Positions 1-15,700 are shown, counted from the first letter of the stretch. The stretch is 64,000 bases of DNA from Allolobophora icterica (GCA_963556255.1 OY744605.1:38995608-39059607), one strand, 5' to 3'. Notes: generated from the letters alone by a model not told the origin. A program made the numbers and translations.

Positions 1-549
1 AAACCTACCAATAAAGGTCCAGCAATACAACATAAGACAAGACTTATCAAAAATTCAAATAATTCAAAAATACTGGTACAAAAAATAGTGTTTGACCCTC
101 TCATGTTGCTTTTCAACATGCATGAACACCAATGGAACAGTCTTGCAACTAGTACTCAAGATTCTGACCATCATGGGATTTAGAAATGCTTTTAAACTTT
201 TTGGACTTGCATTCGTGATGTTTTTTTTACAATTTAGAAAACCTCTAGTCTGCAGTGCTGTTCAGTGTCATCCAATACATCCATGCATTGTTATTAATTG
301 TTATCCATGAAAACTATTAAGTATGCTTGCTACATATAAAATCACATTCCATGGAATCATGATGCCAACAACTCTCAGTCTTCTTAACAATCTTTATTCT
401 AATTTACTTCATCTTCAGTAAATTTGGTCACTGTTATTGAAATACAGCTTCTATCTTTTCTGTGCAAATACTTTTAATTACATTAAACAGATACATATAA
501 TGCATACAGAAGCAGTGTAATAATATTATTAACACTACAGAACACCTAC
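1..549. other. CI-MPR intron 32, left part
   Basis: AT-rich sequence after the exon 32 donor. Both strands were read and no further CIMR strand, RNA gene or repeat was recognised. Confidence 0.5.
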
Positions 550-766
550 TGAGCTGATGGTCTGATGAGCATGATGATCCTCTCTGGTAGGACAGTCTAA
601 TAGCTGATGCTTCAAACACAGTCACCAATCTGCTGGAGTTACCATACGAACTCACTGGACCGTTAGCGTCAACTCGACAAATTGCTGATGACTTGCAGAC
701 GCCAGTCTTGAATTCACTGCAAAGACTGATGTTATACTTGCTGCCAGGAAACTTCCTTGAGGAAAT
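550..766 (-). CDS. IGF2R: CI-MPR exon 32: repeat 13, last exon in the window
   Basis: Encodes [21 protein letters not shown] and [11 protein letters not shown]. The exon reads through an internal GTGAG at 651-655 to a GTAGGT donor, because the translation past that point still matches the repeat. It ends phase 1; the rest of repeat 13 lies left of the window. No fibronectin II insert is seen up to here. Confidence 0.84.
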
Positions 767-3700
767 CTAAAATTACGAAAAATTGGACACTGCAATAAGA
801 AACACACGTTAGAACAATTGCCGACTACAAAAAGATTACTGGAGCCTCAGACAACAAAATTTAAAGCATAAATGATTCTGCTTGCTGTGTTTCTGAGAAG
901 GCATTTAAAATCACCTTCAGCTGGCTTTACCAAAACTCAAAAGGCAAAAGTATGGTATGGTATCTGAGAATTTATAAAGCGCCTCTCACAGTGTGAACTA
1001 TTCAGAGGCGCGATATGATATGCTCTCTGGTAGGATAGTCTAATAGCTGATGATTCAAGTATGATAGTGCAAAACGGCTTCAATAATTTACTCTAAAATG
1101 CATGCATATGCAACCTTTTAACGTGTTGTTCCAATAGCATTCTTGAAAATATTCAAATAACAAGTGTCGGGCAAGTGACATCCTGGAACAGCCCTCTATC
1201 TGGAATTTTCTGAATGCAATTCAAAACTCATACTAATGGCAAGACTTGTACAAACAAGCAGTCTTATCACTTCAACCTGGGTTTGGCCCTCAGGTTTACC
1301 TTGTGTATGAAGTCCACACAGATCAAACTGTCAAACCCCCTGGGCACATCATCTTAGATGCAAGATGGATTATCGGACCAATCACTGAATGATGTGGTAA
1401 GTGCAACCACAGTTTCACGGTTGTTGTATGCGGCACCGGCGTGGTGGGGCTACATGGGAGGAATGGGACATACACGTCTTCAGGCAACAATATGAAGATT
1501 GGTCCGGTCTCGATATTTACCGGAATCCTATCTTACTTTCGAGCAACTCTGCCAGAAAGCTGATTGTAACCTTTTCTCAGCCATCATAACTAACCCAACA
1601 CATGTTCTGCATCAGTTATTACCTCCAGAGAAAGCTGTTGTATACTCACTGCACCCCAGGGCACACAATAGAATTGTACCTAATGCTGACTCTTTAGCTC
1701 GCAAAACCTTTGTTATTCGAATATTATATGCTTAAATTAATATTATGAACTATGTACACCAAAATGCGGTTAGCAATTGGTTTTCAATAAGGATATAGGT
1801 TTTGAATAAAGGATATACTTACTTACTTAGAACAATTTTGAAATCATATTAAAATCCCATCAACTGTTAGTTACCTGAATGTTACTGGCAGTTGACACAA
1901 GGCTACTGAAATTGTATGCCTGGTTGATTCTGCTGTTAACAAAGACACAATCACCACGAGATGGCAGGCCAATATCCGGAGTAGAAGATGGACAAACAAC
2001 AGCTGTCTTCCACTCGAAATGATACTCACAGGAATTATGATCAACAAGAACCAATTCTGGCAAATTCTATAAAAGAAAATGCTACAACTATTATAACAAA
2101 GTTCCTCACCATAATAGAATATTCTGTCGCTTTTTATAAACAAAGAATAATTGATGATGTTATCTAAATAAATACAGCTTTTAAGATGCAATACAGAAGT
2201 ATGAAAAGTTGCCATAAGCAATATAGCATCAACGTTTCATTAGACATGTAATTTCTACTTCATGGCTTCTGCTTCTAGCTGACCTTGGTTGAAAAGTGTT
2301 CGAACTCCACAGTCATGCAACTAAGTTCAAATGCATCTGACCTGATCATGTTCACCTAATCACATTCACGTATTAAAAAGTCATAATTTCTTAAACTATC
2401 GGACAACAACCAAACTGTATGACAACAGTTACAGATTATCTATAAACAGTAATTCACGTGTTAAGCAAATATTCCAACCAAAATTTCAGTAAGTGCAACC
2501 AAAAAAATGCAGCAAAACGGGTGAATTAAACATTTACTTGCCAGTTGAAAATGAAACTAAACACAAATTGTCATCAAAATTTAAACGAACTCAAATTTGT
2601 TTCTAATGCTTCACTTAAATATTAAAGACAGAGACCTCAGTTTGACCAGGTTGGCAGATAAAACTTATTCTTGTTTTCCAACGAAGATCCGAATTCTTTG
2701 CACACAGGCTGCCATTGCTGTAAACCAGAACCACTTGCTTGGTTGCTGAATCATACGTTGGTCCCGTGTTAAGTAACCCTAGGCTCTACATAAGAAACAA
2801 ATGATTAGAAATTCAGCCATAACACTAATCAGCAGAAAAAAACCAGTGATGAATAATGTTTTAGCAATACAAAATCAAATCTAGGATAAGCAGAGAAACA
2901 TTCAGTTGCTAGTAGTAAGGAAGTGATATTTGCACTGTTAGATGTCTTCCAACTACAGTATATCTGTATCAAATGAACATCACTAATTAACGACCCCTTC
3001 TTTCCAAGACTTTATAAGCAACCAGTACAGCTTCCATGCCCACAGTGAAATGCAGCCAAGATTTTCACTCTTTGACACTTTATACATTAATGGACGAATT
3101 CCAAGGTCCTAGATAGAGGGCCACTGCATCACAGCATTTCCAGCTTCCACCAGTATCAAATTAACTTGTGTGGTGATGGAGAAACAAGAGAAAAATGTGT
3201 ACAAACAACTTATCCATGATTGTCCATAGGCTCGGCAAGCCTGAACTCACAACTGTTAGATTACAGACCAATCAAGCTACTGGCAAACCCCCAGTTCATA
3301 ACCAAATCAAATCGATGAGAGTACAGGACAACACCAGACACACTTGCCACAATTAATCTATCGATGTATAATCAAGTGTGGCTTTTACTGTTGTCTGTGG
3401 AAATCAGATGAACAGAATATCAAGTGAAATGGCAAAGTCTACAAAGCAATCAGTCAGAAAAGTGATAGATGCAAAAAGGCTCTTGTGAGCAAATCTTGCC
3501 ACATTTGCACAAGTACGGAATGTTAACTAAAATTCAAGACTAGCTGTTGCTGATGTATGTAACAGATACACAGTTCCAATTTTTCCCCTCACCCCTTTTT
3601 GCTAACTCTAATAAGCTCTCGACAAGAGCACCAACAAATTGGTGAGACGATGAGATGTACAAAATAAAATTATACAATGAACTTCCACTACTTGACTTTT

Positions 3701-6700
3701 TGACATAGGGTACTAAAAATTAAGAATAATAATCCTTTATTATCAGAATCAGTTCCAATTGCAACACATCTTGTTTTCAAAGTCATTCTACCAAAATGAA
3801 AATGTCTGCAAGGTGATGCATCAGCTATCTACTGTGCTACTTTGGGGAAAAATTAAATACAACAGAAGTTATCTTACGATAAATGTTCCATTTGAATCTT
3901 CTTGGCAAACAGCAGCCCCTGGTGGACAAAACTTGCTATAGATAGCCCCAAGTGGACGGCAAACATTGATAAAATATGTGCCTGTTGTAGCGTCAGAAGA
4001 CTTTCCATTTGCCGTATAGAAAACATGATCCATTTTCAATGAGGATAAATCAAAGTCCTGTTCATCGGAATGTGCCACACAACGAATCTAAACATTCAGA
4101 AATTAAAACTAAATAAAACAAATATATTTTCTCCATTTAATTTTCAGTATTGTCCATGTGCCTGCTGCAGAGCCAGTCTATGTGCTGTTCATTGTCCATC
4201 TACCTATGTCTGCCCATTAATACTGATGCCTAGCTTTGTCTGCCTGAGTATCAAACCTCCCAGGGTTTCAATTCACAAGATAGGGAATAAATGAGCCTTA
4301 TTTAACCCAAACTTATCTGCCCTATTAAACATATCATCTGTGTATCCCCCAAACAAAAAAATTAAAACTAATTTCAAGTAAACACAAATATTCAAACCCT
4401 ACAACATTGTTATGACAAATACACAAGATTTTACATCTTTAAGAGTTATTTTAATTATTATTATTTAATTTTATTAGTAGTAATACTCAGCTAATTGTTA
4501 TTAGTACTACATGAACTAAGTATTAGCTGACTGGTTGAGTAACAGCATTGTATGTACTTGCATGTATCTGAACATTTATATAGTGCATTTTAAGAACCTA
4601 ACAAATGCACTGTACCACACCTATTTAGCAGATCTAAAACAGGTGTGCCTTAAGAAGAGCTGAGAATGTTTTCTGAGACACATCTGTGGTGGCAAAGATC
4701 TAATTTCAAGTGGGAGACTGTTAAATGAAGATGGTCCAATACATGAGTAGGACCGATGCGAGCGAATCGCTGTCCGGGAGTGCAGCACTAACAGGTATCC
4801 ACAAGCTGAAGAGCGCAGTATTGATCAACCTGCCTGGCTCGATACATGAATACACTTTCTGTATATTCCAGGGTCAAACCGACCATCGTTGCTTGACCGA
4901 GGAGCAGGATCATGAGATGTAATGGATCCTGAATGTAATTCAATCCTCAACTGGAAGCCAGTGCAGTGTCTCTTACATGTACATGTAATTTGAAACATGC
5001 GAGAATTTGGCCAAGACCCAGGCAGTGCACTTAAGGATGGACTGAAGCTGATGAATTCTGACCTTTCCGAGGCCTGCAAGGACAGCGTTGCAAATGTCCA
5101 AGCATGCTATGATGAACGAATGAACAGCAGCGTCATGTGATAAATTCTGCCGAATGACCCTGGTCTGGCACAGTTGGAAGAAGCAGGATCTGCAGAGAAA
5201 GTTGACATGGGGCACCATGGACAGATCTTTGTCCAAGAGGACTCCAAGGTCCCGAACGATGTGTTGTGGATCCCAGCCCGGAAATGTCACCACTATCATC
5301 ACTCTGTCTATCTTTGCTCTCGCCTGTCATGTACCCAGCCAAATGAACTGTGTCTTAGTCGGATTCAACCTCGGTATATTTAAAGACATCCAGTTCTGTA
5401 CTTTGGCCACAGTTCCTTCATCAATATCACCACAGAAGTCAGAAATGAGCCAAAGTAGAAGGACTGTTCCTGTTGAATGGCCCTTCCTGAAGCCAAATTG
5501 CAGCTATGGCACAAAGCACAATTCTAAGTACTCTGGCACTGTATCACAGAATGTGGACTTGAGTCTCCCATATGCTCGTTACTTCAAGTTGCCTAACAGT
5601 GCCTCCTAAGAACCTCTTGAAGGTGGTGGGATTAAAACACATTTAAGTTCTTCATATACAACAAGTTCATCTATACACAAACAATCTGGAGACATTAAGC
5701 AATTTTAATGCGCAATTGTTTACCATAGCACCATTAACTTATGCTTATCAGTTGATGTTGGCACTTCAAAAAACCTAAAGTATTCAGAAAAATAATTTAT
5801 CAACAGACCTTCAGACAGATCCAACTCAGCTAAAATAACTTTAGCCTACGCAATGCAAAAAAGCTTAAGCCATTGACATCAACATTCTTCAAAGTATACC
5901 ATGACAAATGAAAACCAACAAACCTCTCGGTCACAGGCAAGGTCTGTGTGCCATGAGAAGATGTAAGAACAGCCATCTGGATCTTCCCCGACAAACTCTG
6001 GTTTCCCCATTCCAACTCCACTGGCACAGATGAAGTGGATGGTTGTTGATCGTGGCTTACTGTTATGATGACGACACACTGTTCCGTTTGAATAAGTCAG
6101 GCTGAGTAAGCCACTGCTGAGAAAGACAACGTCAGAACTGGCCTGGCCGGCATTAAACGAACTTTTACCGCCTCCTTTCTCAGTCTGACATGAACCTAAA
6201 TCGCCACAGTTTAAAAAAGACTTTGTAATACAATAGAATGATTTCTTGGATTCTTTCTCTGGAGTTTTTGTACCATACATGTAATTGTAATTGTAATTGT
6301 AATTGTAACATGGTGTTGGGGTTTGATGTACCTATGATTAGGTATAATAACATAAGTTTAGCTGTAATACAAATCAGTCAAAATAACAATTTTAGAGATT
6401 TATTTCACTTTTTCTAGAGGCAAGTATAGTCATCCCATTAAATCATAGTGAAATTTTTTCTTCAAGTACGTTTTCATGGCATCTATGAAACTGGGGATGA
6501 AAACATGATGCAAAACTCCTTAATTCAGATAGGTGTTAGATAAATAGAAACATTTCAGAGTAAGTTCAAAATAAGAATATAAGCAGAAATCTAATAAAAA
6601 CCTTATGTTGTTATGGTGGTCTATACAAACATTCAGCAAACACTGCTGTCATGTCATGCTATCTATGTCTTTAATTTATCTAAGACAAAACTCAAGTTTC

Positions 6701-9700
6701 ATTACCTGAATTTGGACCACAAGCAGAATTAGTCAGAGGCTGACACACACTCAGATTGTAATCATGATTGTACTGGGCATCACTGATGATGTATGCTTCA
6801 ACCTCACTCCTTAGGACACTTAAATTATACAAATGACCTAAAACCAATTGCAATTAAAAAGACAGCATTAAATACAAACGCCTACATGATACAAACAACT
6901 GACATATATAAATTACTGCATAACTGCTCTAAGATGTATTAAAACTTCAAATAAATACACAAGTCCTGTGCGTCTCTCACCTAACGCAAACACAGATTTC
7001 AGAACACAAGATTATATATATTTTTTAAACCAGGAGGACAACATTTATTGTTAGTAGGTGTGGGAAACCTCAGGCCAGAAGCATAGTTTATGTTGAAAAC
7101 ATTTCTTCACCAGGAGATGCTCTGAACTGCTAGGGAAGAGGCAAATTCCCCATGCTCTATACCGATTTGAAAACCAAAAAGAATCCTTACCAGTGAGTGG
7201 ATCTTTGACAGAGCAATCACCAGATGGCGTTTGGGTGCTGTTCAAAATGCAGGCAGTCTGACTGGACCAAACAAAGCGATGAACACACCCAGGCTCAGTT
7301 GTTATGTATTCTGGATCAGTATCCTACAGTACATTTTAAGGTAATATTATGGAAAAGTCTCCGTTTAGGTGAGAACTTAGCAGACACATCAACAACAACC
7401 ATATATATATATTCATCAACTCATGAAAACTAAGATTATACGTCTTGAACTGACATATACCTTGTACTACAAGCACAATGTAAGAAAGCTTTAGACCAAA
7501 CACATCACTAATGTCTTTATATATAAACATCTAATCATCATATAACTAATTGCTAGTAACATTTTACTTGCACGAACAAGCTTTGATTTAGGAGTAGTGC
7601 TAAATGATGCATCATTCATAGGAGGCATTCAACCAATTTTTGGCATTTCCTGGGAACTGGTTGTCTTTGAAAGTGCATTTGTTTTTAAAAAGTGCAGGCA
7701 TTTAATTTAATTTAGTGAATTATGAGGCAAGAAGAAAATGGACATTTACAACAATTTCATTTACAGCAAAATATTCATTACCAGTCTAGAGCTCATTATT
7801 TGTGCATGATTAAAATTCTACAAATTATACAAGTTATGCATGTAGGGTAAATCGTAACCAAACCGTTAACCCTGGGTGAGACTCTATTGTTTGGTTCTGT
7901 GTGTGAGAGTGATGACTATTCCAGCTCAACCTGCATCGTTTGTCTACAGATGACTTTGTCATTTTAATCAACTTCATTAAAACTTGGTTAAGCGCAAAGC
8001 ATTATAAAGAGGTACACTTAGAAAGGCCCCATACAAAGGCCCCATAGAAACTTTCAGAAATTTATGCACATAAATGCATACATATATGCATACAATGTAT
8101 ACCAGCTTACAAATTAAGTGCTCTGTTAATTTAACGACAGCATTTAAATTTAGTTCAGAGCAGCTGATCTGGAAATCTGATTAACAAAGACTGACTGTGG
8201 CTTTTGAACTTCCTTAGTTTTGTGCTTCATTTCATTTCTATTTTCCTTGAACATAGTTATTTTTGCTCTGGGATACAAGCATTTTAAGTATCAATTATCA
8301 CACTCCTCACCTACAGGTGGCTTCTGGAGAAGACAATCATGTCTGTTTCAACCAGATGTGGTAATAAGGGCTGTTCTCTGAAATGCAACTGAAACTTACT
8401 TTACAACACCTAGTGCAATCAAATTCTATTTGAACTAGAACAACAGCACAAAATTAAAAAATCAAACTTACCACAGCCCCTGGAACACAGTCGAAACGGA
8501 TAATCGTCTTACTTGGTTGTCCATTTGAACAGTTGTCACCTCCTTCGTATGTAAGAATCACATGATCATCTTCAAAACTCAGGATTTGTTTGCCCAACTG
8601 ACCAATACTCATGTACCTACAACAGCAGACAGAGCACTCATCGTTTAGTAACTTTACTCTTCCAACAGTTAGAAGAAGGGCAACAACAATAGTGTCAGAG
8701 GTATTTATTTATAAATTTCCAGTACTTACTGTGTATACAAAGTCAGCAAATCTGCATTTGAAGCTCAGAGTAAATCTGAATCTGTATGTATGTATGTATG
8801 TACCATATCTCTACTTACTCTCTGCCCATATCTCTACTTACATGCTTGATGTCCTTCACTGGCTCCCTATTGCTGTGCGCATCCGATATAAGATACTCTT
8901 CCTTGTCTCTAAATCTCAGCAGCCTACTGCCTCGAAATATCTCTCGAACTATCTGCGAAAACCGCTATCTGCATCTTCTTCTCGCTCATTGCGCTATGTA
9001 AATCGACTTGATCTTTTGTTCCCAGGGCTAAAACTGCCTTTGCCCAGCACAGGGCGTTTGCTGTAGTGGGTCCCACGATCTGGAATGACCTTCCCCCTGT
9101 GCTCACGGCCAAACTAATGCCTGGCTTTTCCTCATCGGTGTCACGTTCCCTAAAGGCATTTCTGTTTCCATGGGGCTTCTGTGCTGAAGTTATTCTGCGA
9201 GAGGCACTTTATAAATTTCTAGATACAATACAATACCCGGTATGTATGTATGTACACATGTAGTTCCTTTTAAGTAACTCAAAATAGAACACAAAAAGCA
9301 CACAAGAAATCCAACTGTAAGACTTTGCAGTAAAGGTTAACTTTCTGGTAGAGTGCTGACAACACTAATGCTGAGCATCGTACACTTCGGAATTAACTGG
9401 ACATCGCGATATTTTTCTCTTACCATTAAACACAGATGGAAAACTGTGCATAAATATGCTTACCAAAATACAGATGGAAAATACTGACCTTTTCTTGGGG
9501 TCTGTTTCATTCAACCTTATCATACAAGCTGCTGAATTCGGAGGACATAAAACACCTGCATCACATGGATCAGTAGTTTAAAATCAGATTTTCAGGCGAC
9601 AAGCAATACTTCATTTCTAAATGAAGTCAGAGAACTTTTCAATAAATTTAATTTATGGAAAGCTATTCATAAATTGGTAATGCATTATCACAGATCCTCC

Positions 9701-12700
9701 TCCAAGTTGATATATTCCTACTGCAGAACAAACCAAAACCAGAGACCCAATTAGAAGACCATAAGTCTAACAACTAGACTACTGTTACTCGTAGGCTTTT
9801 GCCATCATCATTATTTATGCATTTATCAAGCGCTACTACCTATTGACAATGCATCAACTGATGGCACTGAGTAATTGTGCTTTAAGGAATTGCTCAATGT
9901 CTCTACACAGTAACTGTCTTAGGAAGTCTTAAGCCCAAATACTTTGCACTGCAAGGAGAGTGCAAAACCCAATCAACTATGGCGTATGGACCATATTTTG
10001 GAGCCCTCTAACAATCCAACACGGCATGATGTGCAGATGGAGAGAATGAGAGATGAATGGAGTGAGTTATTGCATGATTAGATTGTCTACACCTACTTGC
10101 ACCCATTTAAACCTTATCTAATTATGTTGAAGACTCCAGTCTAATCTACATTACCTTTTCTGTGGACAAGCGTGGTGCAGACATTAATGATGAACTTCAC
10201 TGGGCCACCTGATGATTCGCTTCCATCAGCTTCGTAATTGTCATCCGTCATTGTCAATGGCTCAAAGTTTAACGTATTACCCTTACTATCGCTAATACTA
10301 CAGTCAGCTTGGCTACAAAATAAAAATAATAAAGTCCAAGTTAGATTGCATCTATAAATTGTTCAGCAGTATCCATTTTCTCATTTCAAGCAAATTTATC
10401 TAAATGAAACCTGTTCACTGTCATGATTCAAGAAAACGTTTTGAACAATAATTTAGTAAACATGTATAACACACCATAGGCGTACAGGGAAATATTAATG
10501 CATGCAACAATTCATGATTAGACCAGTACACACAAGGATAAGTATGGAAATGTCTAGGAAGAAAGTGTAATCAAAGACAGATGAAATGAGTCACACTATT
10601 AATTGTGTAGCATAGACCATGATAGAACTTGTGTGGCACCAAGAGTATCAATCCAATCACACACACAGAGTAACTGGTTGACCCATGCAAGCAGAACAGA
10701 CAAGCAGAATTTGAACAATGATTGAATGTCACAGACACGAAGAGTAAAAGCAACTGAGACAGAGAAGGACAAAGACAATGAGTGAGACTTGACTGTGGTA
10801 CATTATTAGTTAATCTGACTACATGTATAATATCATTATCATTCCTGTCTCTGGACCACTTTCTAAACTAAGTCAGTAGACAACCAGCTTAAAGTCCGGT
10901 CAGACACATAAAGACCTCGACAGCATACAGATAGATGGTAAGCTATGCAGCCATAAACACAGGGCAACTGAACATAGAAAGAGAGAAAGATATAGAAAGA
11001 CTTGGTAATTTATGTTTAGCTTGGCCATGTAAATACACCACTGTCACAAATGCTATGTTTTTTCTAAGCCTACCATGGAATTCTGCAGTGTTACTCCCTC
11101 AGCAGACAGTTAACAATGCTGGTTGAATAAAGATATCAACTATGTCTTGCTCTTTACTACATCATTAGTTATCTGACTACAATATCATTATCAATCCCAA
11201 CCCCACTCGTACACTTGTGTAATGGGTGTCATAAATGCAAATCCCAACAAATTGTTGTTTTCCAGGTTTTCCAGGTCCAGATGATGTTTTTGTTTTCACT
11301 GCCTTAATCTGTTCTCAGAACAATACAAGATTAATGGTATACCGACAGCCTCTAGACAGAGATTTAATTTCCATGCTGACCTGAAAGGGAGACAGGCCAG
11401 AGATGTTTGCCACTGAAACCAGTGACTACAGTCGGATGACTCAGTTTGTAGGTAATAAAGACCAATGGTTCCACGCTTGCTGTGATCACAAGTAAACACA
11501 ATGGTTGTTGTTCGATTGTGTTTTCCATTACATGTTTCTTTACCATCCACATAAACCAGTTTCAGTTGGCCATCATCATACTCCAAATGCTTGCTGTAGT
11601 TCCCTAAGAATCACAAAAAAATTATGGGAATTAAAGTGACGTAACAGTACTACCACTTCACTTCATAACTCATGATAACTGTATAACACTTTAATGACGA
11701 GCTGCATTGGTTTCCCAGTTGCATTTAGTAAACTCTCATCGTTAAAGTGTTAAACAGTACAATTTCATTTAATTACTGTTTGGGCTGCACATAAAACACT
11801 GTGTAAACAAACACTTGACTGAAATTAACAGGGCAGCTGTAGCCTCAGGCTGCCCATTCTGATTGGTGGTGCATCCTCAGGTTGCCCATTCCGATAGGTA
11901 GTGAACTTAAGAGATAAACTTTAAAAAAACTGTAACCACTTTAAAATTGTATCAGGTATATTTCTAAGTCTAAAAAATGCTTTAATAAACATGAAACTCA
12001 TTCTCTTTCCCAGTTATTCTAAAGTGCTAGAAACTTTTAGTTTAAACAATCTGTACAAATAGCTGCATACTATAAGAAAACTGTATAAAACATTAATTTT
12101 AAGTAACATATTCTGTTGGAAAAAGATAGGTTGAATCAGCAGGAACTTCAAGACTATAAGTACATTCATCAGTCGGATATTTAAGAGGTCATACCGAAGT
12201 TAATTGCCGTATTTCCTTGACCGACACAGGCTCCTGCATTTCCAGCACAGGCATCATCCTTGTGCGTCCGCAGAGATGCACAAATGTTCAAGGTAAAGTT
12301 CTGACGACCATCACCAGAAACCACGTAGTCACTGTCACCTGCTTTGGTCATTTCATTCAGGTCAAAGGTCACATGATACAGAGGGTCTTCAACTTTACAA
12401 TCGTCACCAACTGCATGCTGTGTGGAAATACAACAAAAACATGTGCTGCTCTGATTAAGGCCACATGAAACCATAGCAAGTGCACCTGATACACCCTACA
12501 TTTACATATTGTAATATGTGCATATTTTGTAATGTGTCAACAGTCACTATAGGGGTATGTGATACATACATCCACATGTGATACATATATGTGATACATG
12601 TGGTTGGACCCACAATCTGGAATGGGCTTCACCTGCTGCGATCTCTTTCTCAAGACTCGTCCACCGCTTTCTTCTCTGCACTAAAGACTGTTCTCGTTCG

Positions 12701-15700
12701 CCGGGGCTGGGTTGGGAGCTCCTCTGTATAGTTTCCTTGACCATGAAGAGGTACTATATAAATGCTCAGTTGATTGATGATTGACTGATTGATTAATAAC
12801 AGATGCACTGCTGTATCTGTGTCCATACTGGCAATATAAACATTAAATAAAAACATAATACAATTAATCAATTAATATAACATATAGCTTCATTTCCAAA
12901 ACTTCAGTACCTACTAATCAGCTGAATGGTAAGGACTGGCATCTCAAACAGATGCTACGACTGTACCGAATAGGTGATCACTACTATTCGGCCGAATACG
13001 AATAATTGGACCAACTATTCGGCCGAATACGAATATGAATAGTGTACAAAATAGGTCTACCGACAACATTCAAAATTCAAATGTAAGCAAAAGTTTCAGT
13101 TCAATAAATTTAATACATAAACTAAAAGTAAACAGTTAACTACATGTAATTTTTGCATCCTTCTGCAAGTCTGTGTAAACTAGGAATGAAACTAATTTAA
13201 CTAAACTTAGAAATTGTCACTTACTTGATGTTCACTCTACTCGCTATAGCAGCCGCATATGCAGAAACAGATGTCACGTGACCCCTATTCGTATTCGGTC
13301 TGACCGCTGCTATTCGGCCGAATACTGAATAGCTATTTGGCCCACTATTCGGCCCCGAAGCGAATACGAAGCAAATATTCGGTACAGCCCTAACAGATGC
13401 ATCCTGTAAACTTAGTTATATGCTTTGGGTCATGATGCTCAGGAGGCAGGAGATTGTCTGGTTGGTGATTAGCTGAACATTGTTATATCTATCCTACAGC
13501 ACAGGATCCTTCAACCTCTTAACCATGCACATGAAACAACTGAAAGTGATTAACTCTTACAAGATAAGGCAATCAACTATGTCAAAATACCTGAACTGGA
13601 CAGGCAAAAAATGTTCTCCATTCGATCACATATTGGCAGTTGTCCTCCTCTTGAACAAACACTGGTGCTTCATGCTAAAATGAATAAATAACTATATTAA
13701 ATATTTAAATAAGTACAGAGTATGTTTTCTTTCTCATGCATTGCAAATAATATCAAATTAAGCGGTATAATCAAGAAGAGACCTCAAAGTGCAAGACGTC
13801 AGCCCTCATATAGTGATTAATGATCGACCATTGATTTTTTTATACACAGTAAAGTTCATGTCACTATCAACAATCACTAATTTTACAGCACTTAGTCTAA
13901 TAGTTACACCAGACAATACAAACTGGCGATTCTTAGTGGAGAAACAATTTTTATCTTCCCTCTTTATTTATCTTTTCAGCTCTGCAGATTATACGAGGTA
14001 CTAAAAATTTCTTGAAAGGTGGCAACATAAGTTGCTGCTTTGAATAAGACACATCAATAAAAGTTCACTGGAAAAACTGTGACTTATAGTCCATCAAATA
14101 CGGTACATGAACTTACTCCACTGGAACAGTAAAAGACGATCCTTGTACTTCGATGAGATTCTTTATCAGTTCCTTTGTGGCAAATATCACCATTCTCATA
14201 CTGCATTGTAAGAGTGTTTGGCTCAGTGGCTACTAGACGACCCTGGATGTATCCCATATTGAAGATCTCACCAGTAGATGTCACTTGGCAACCACCAATG
14301 GCTCCACCTTGTGTGAAGGAAATAAGAACAAAGCACAAGATCATACAAATAATGAATAATAATAATAATAATTATTATTATTATTATTAAAGCAGTTTTA
14401 TATATGTCATTTGGCACCCACCAATGGCTCCACCTTGTATGAAGGAAATAAGAACAAAGCACAAGATCATACAAATAATGAATAATAATAATAATAATAA
14501 TAATAATTATTATTATTATTATTATTATTAAAGCAGTTTTATATAGTACCCCTTCAAGATTGCCTACTCAGGAGCACTCCCCACCCAACCACGGTCGAAC
14601 AACACAGTCTTGAGGACAGTAAGAAACAGGGTGAAATGACCAATCAGTGATTTTGGTATTAGTAAATAATTATTTTAATAATTATTTTAATAATAATGAT
14701 CAATCATAAAATAATAATACAGTAAAAGACGATCCTTGTACTTCGTGTACCATGTATTAATTATAATTAAAAAACATGTCCTGGGGTGAACATCTGTGAT
14801 GAAATCGGCTCCCATAAAACAAAAAAATAGGGTTGATCCCAAATGTTCGGCACATCATTATACCATGGGACCAGCTGATGACACTCAGTCCATGGTACCC
14901 AACCACCTGTTGCTGAAACTCTGGGAAAACCTAGTTCACCTGGCTAGGCTACAACCCTGATGACAGCTTTCCAAAATTGACTTGCCTAGTTTGCAACACC
15001 GCTGCATTGACACCTCCTTGTCCACTAATGTGCATGGTTTCTGAAAGATCATCTCAGAATATGATACACTGTAAAAAAATTAAAAGTTAAGTTCTTAAGT
15101 GACATCTAAATAGATATGAACACTATAAACCAACCAGGGCATTTTGTAGAATTCACAGCAGTTATTGGTCGACAAACGTTTATGTAGTACTTGTTGTTCC
15201 TTGAATCCTGAACAACCCAGTTTTCATCGACTCTCATGAGAGGTGAAAGGTCGTATTTGTCACCATTTCTGTCATAAGCCTGACAGTCAACAGCGTAGGA
15301 CAGACAGGTTACGGGCGTTTCCACACTGAATAGAAGTGTCTCAGCTTCCTCTTCCACCAGTGTTACACGTGCTGCGTTCTGTTCCAACTGGCTGTTGCAC
15401 GTAAAGACCATACTCACTTTTCGCCTGCCTAGAACAAATTGCAGATAACCACAAGGCAACAGATTTATCCAATGAATATAATTAAAAAGGACAACAATGT
15501 AATCAAAACTGGAGACTTCTACAGTGCTAAGAATCGGCATTAATCAATGCTCACTTCAAAAGAGATCAGTTTACATCTGAGTTTAGCGCTAACTTGTCTT
15601 CTTGCAACTTGACTGAATCTGTCTCATTACACTGTTACATAAGCAATGATTCCCTAAAATACTTGTATCATAAAACATGTTATGACTTTTAAAAATGCTC

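Noticed and set aside
651..656. GTGAG as the exon 32 donor
   Set aside because: Coding beyond it still gives a CIMR strand ([11 protein letters not shown]), and the later GTAGGT donor keeps the repeat; alternative splicing here cannot be excluded.
5154..5609. 151-residue plus-strand frame
   Set aside because: Antisense to a minus-strand LINE remnant; no motif on the plus strand.
14760..15050. Fragment resembling a decayed retroelement
   Set aside because: Frames are broken everywhere and no diagnostic motif could be read.
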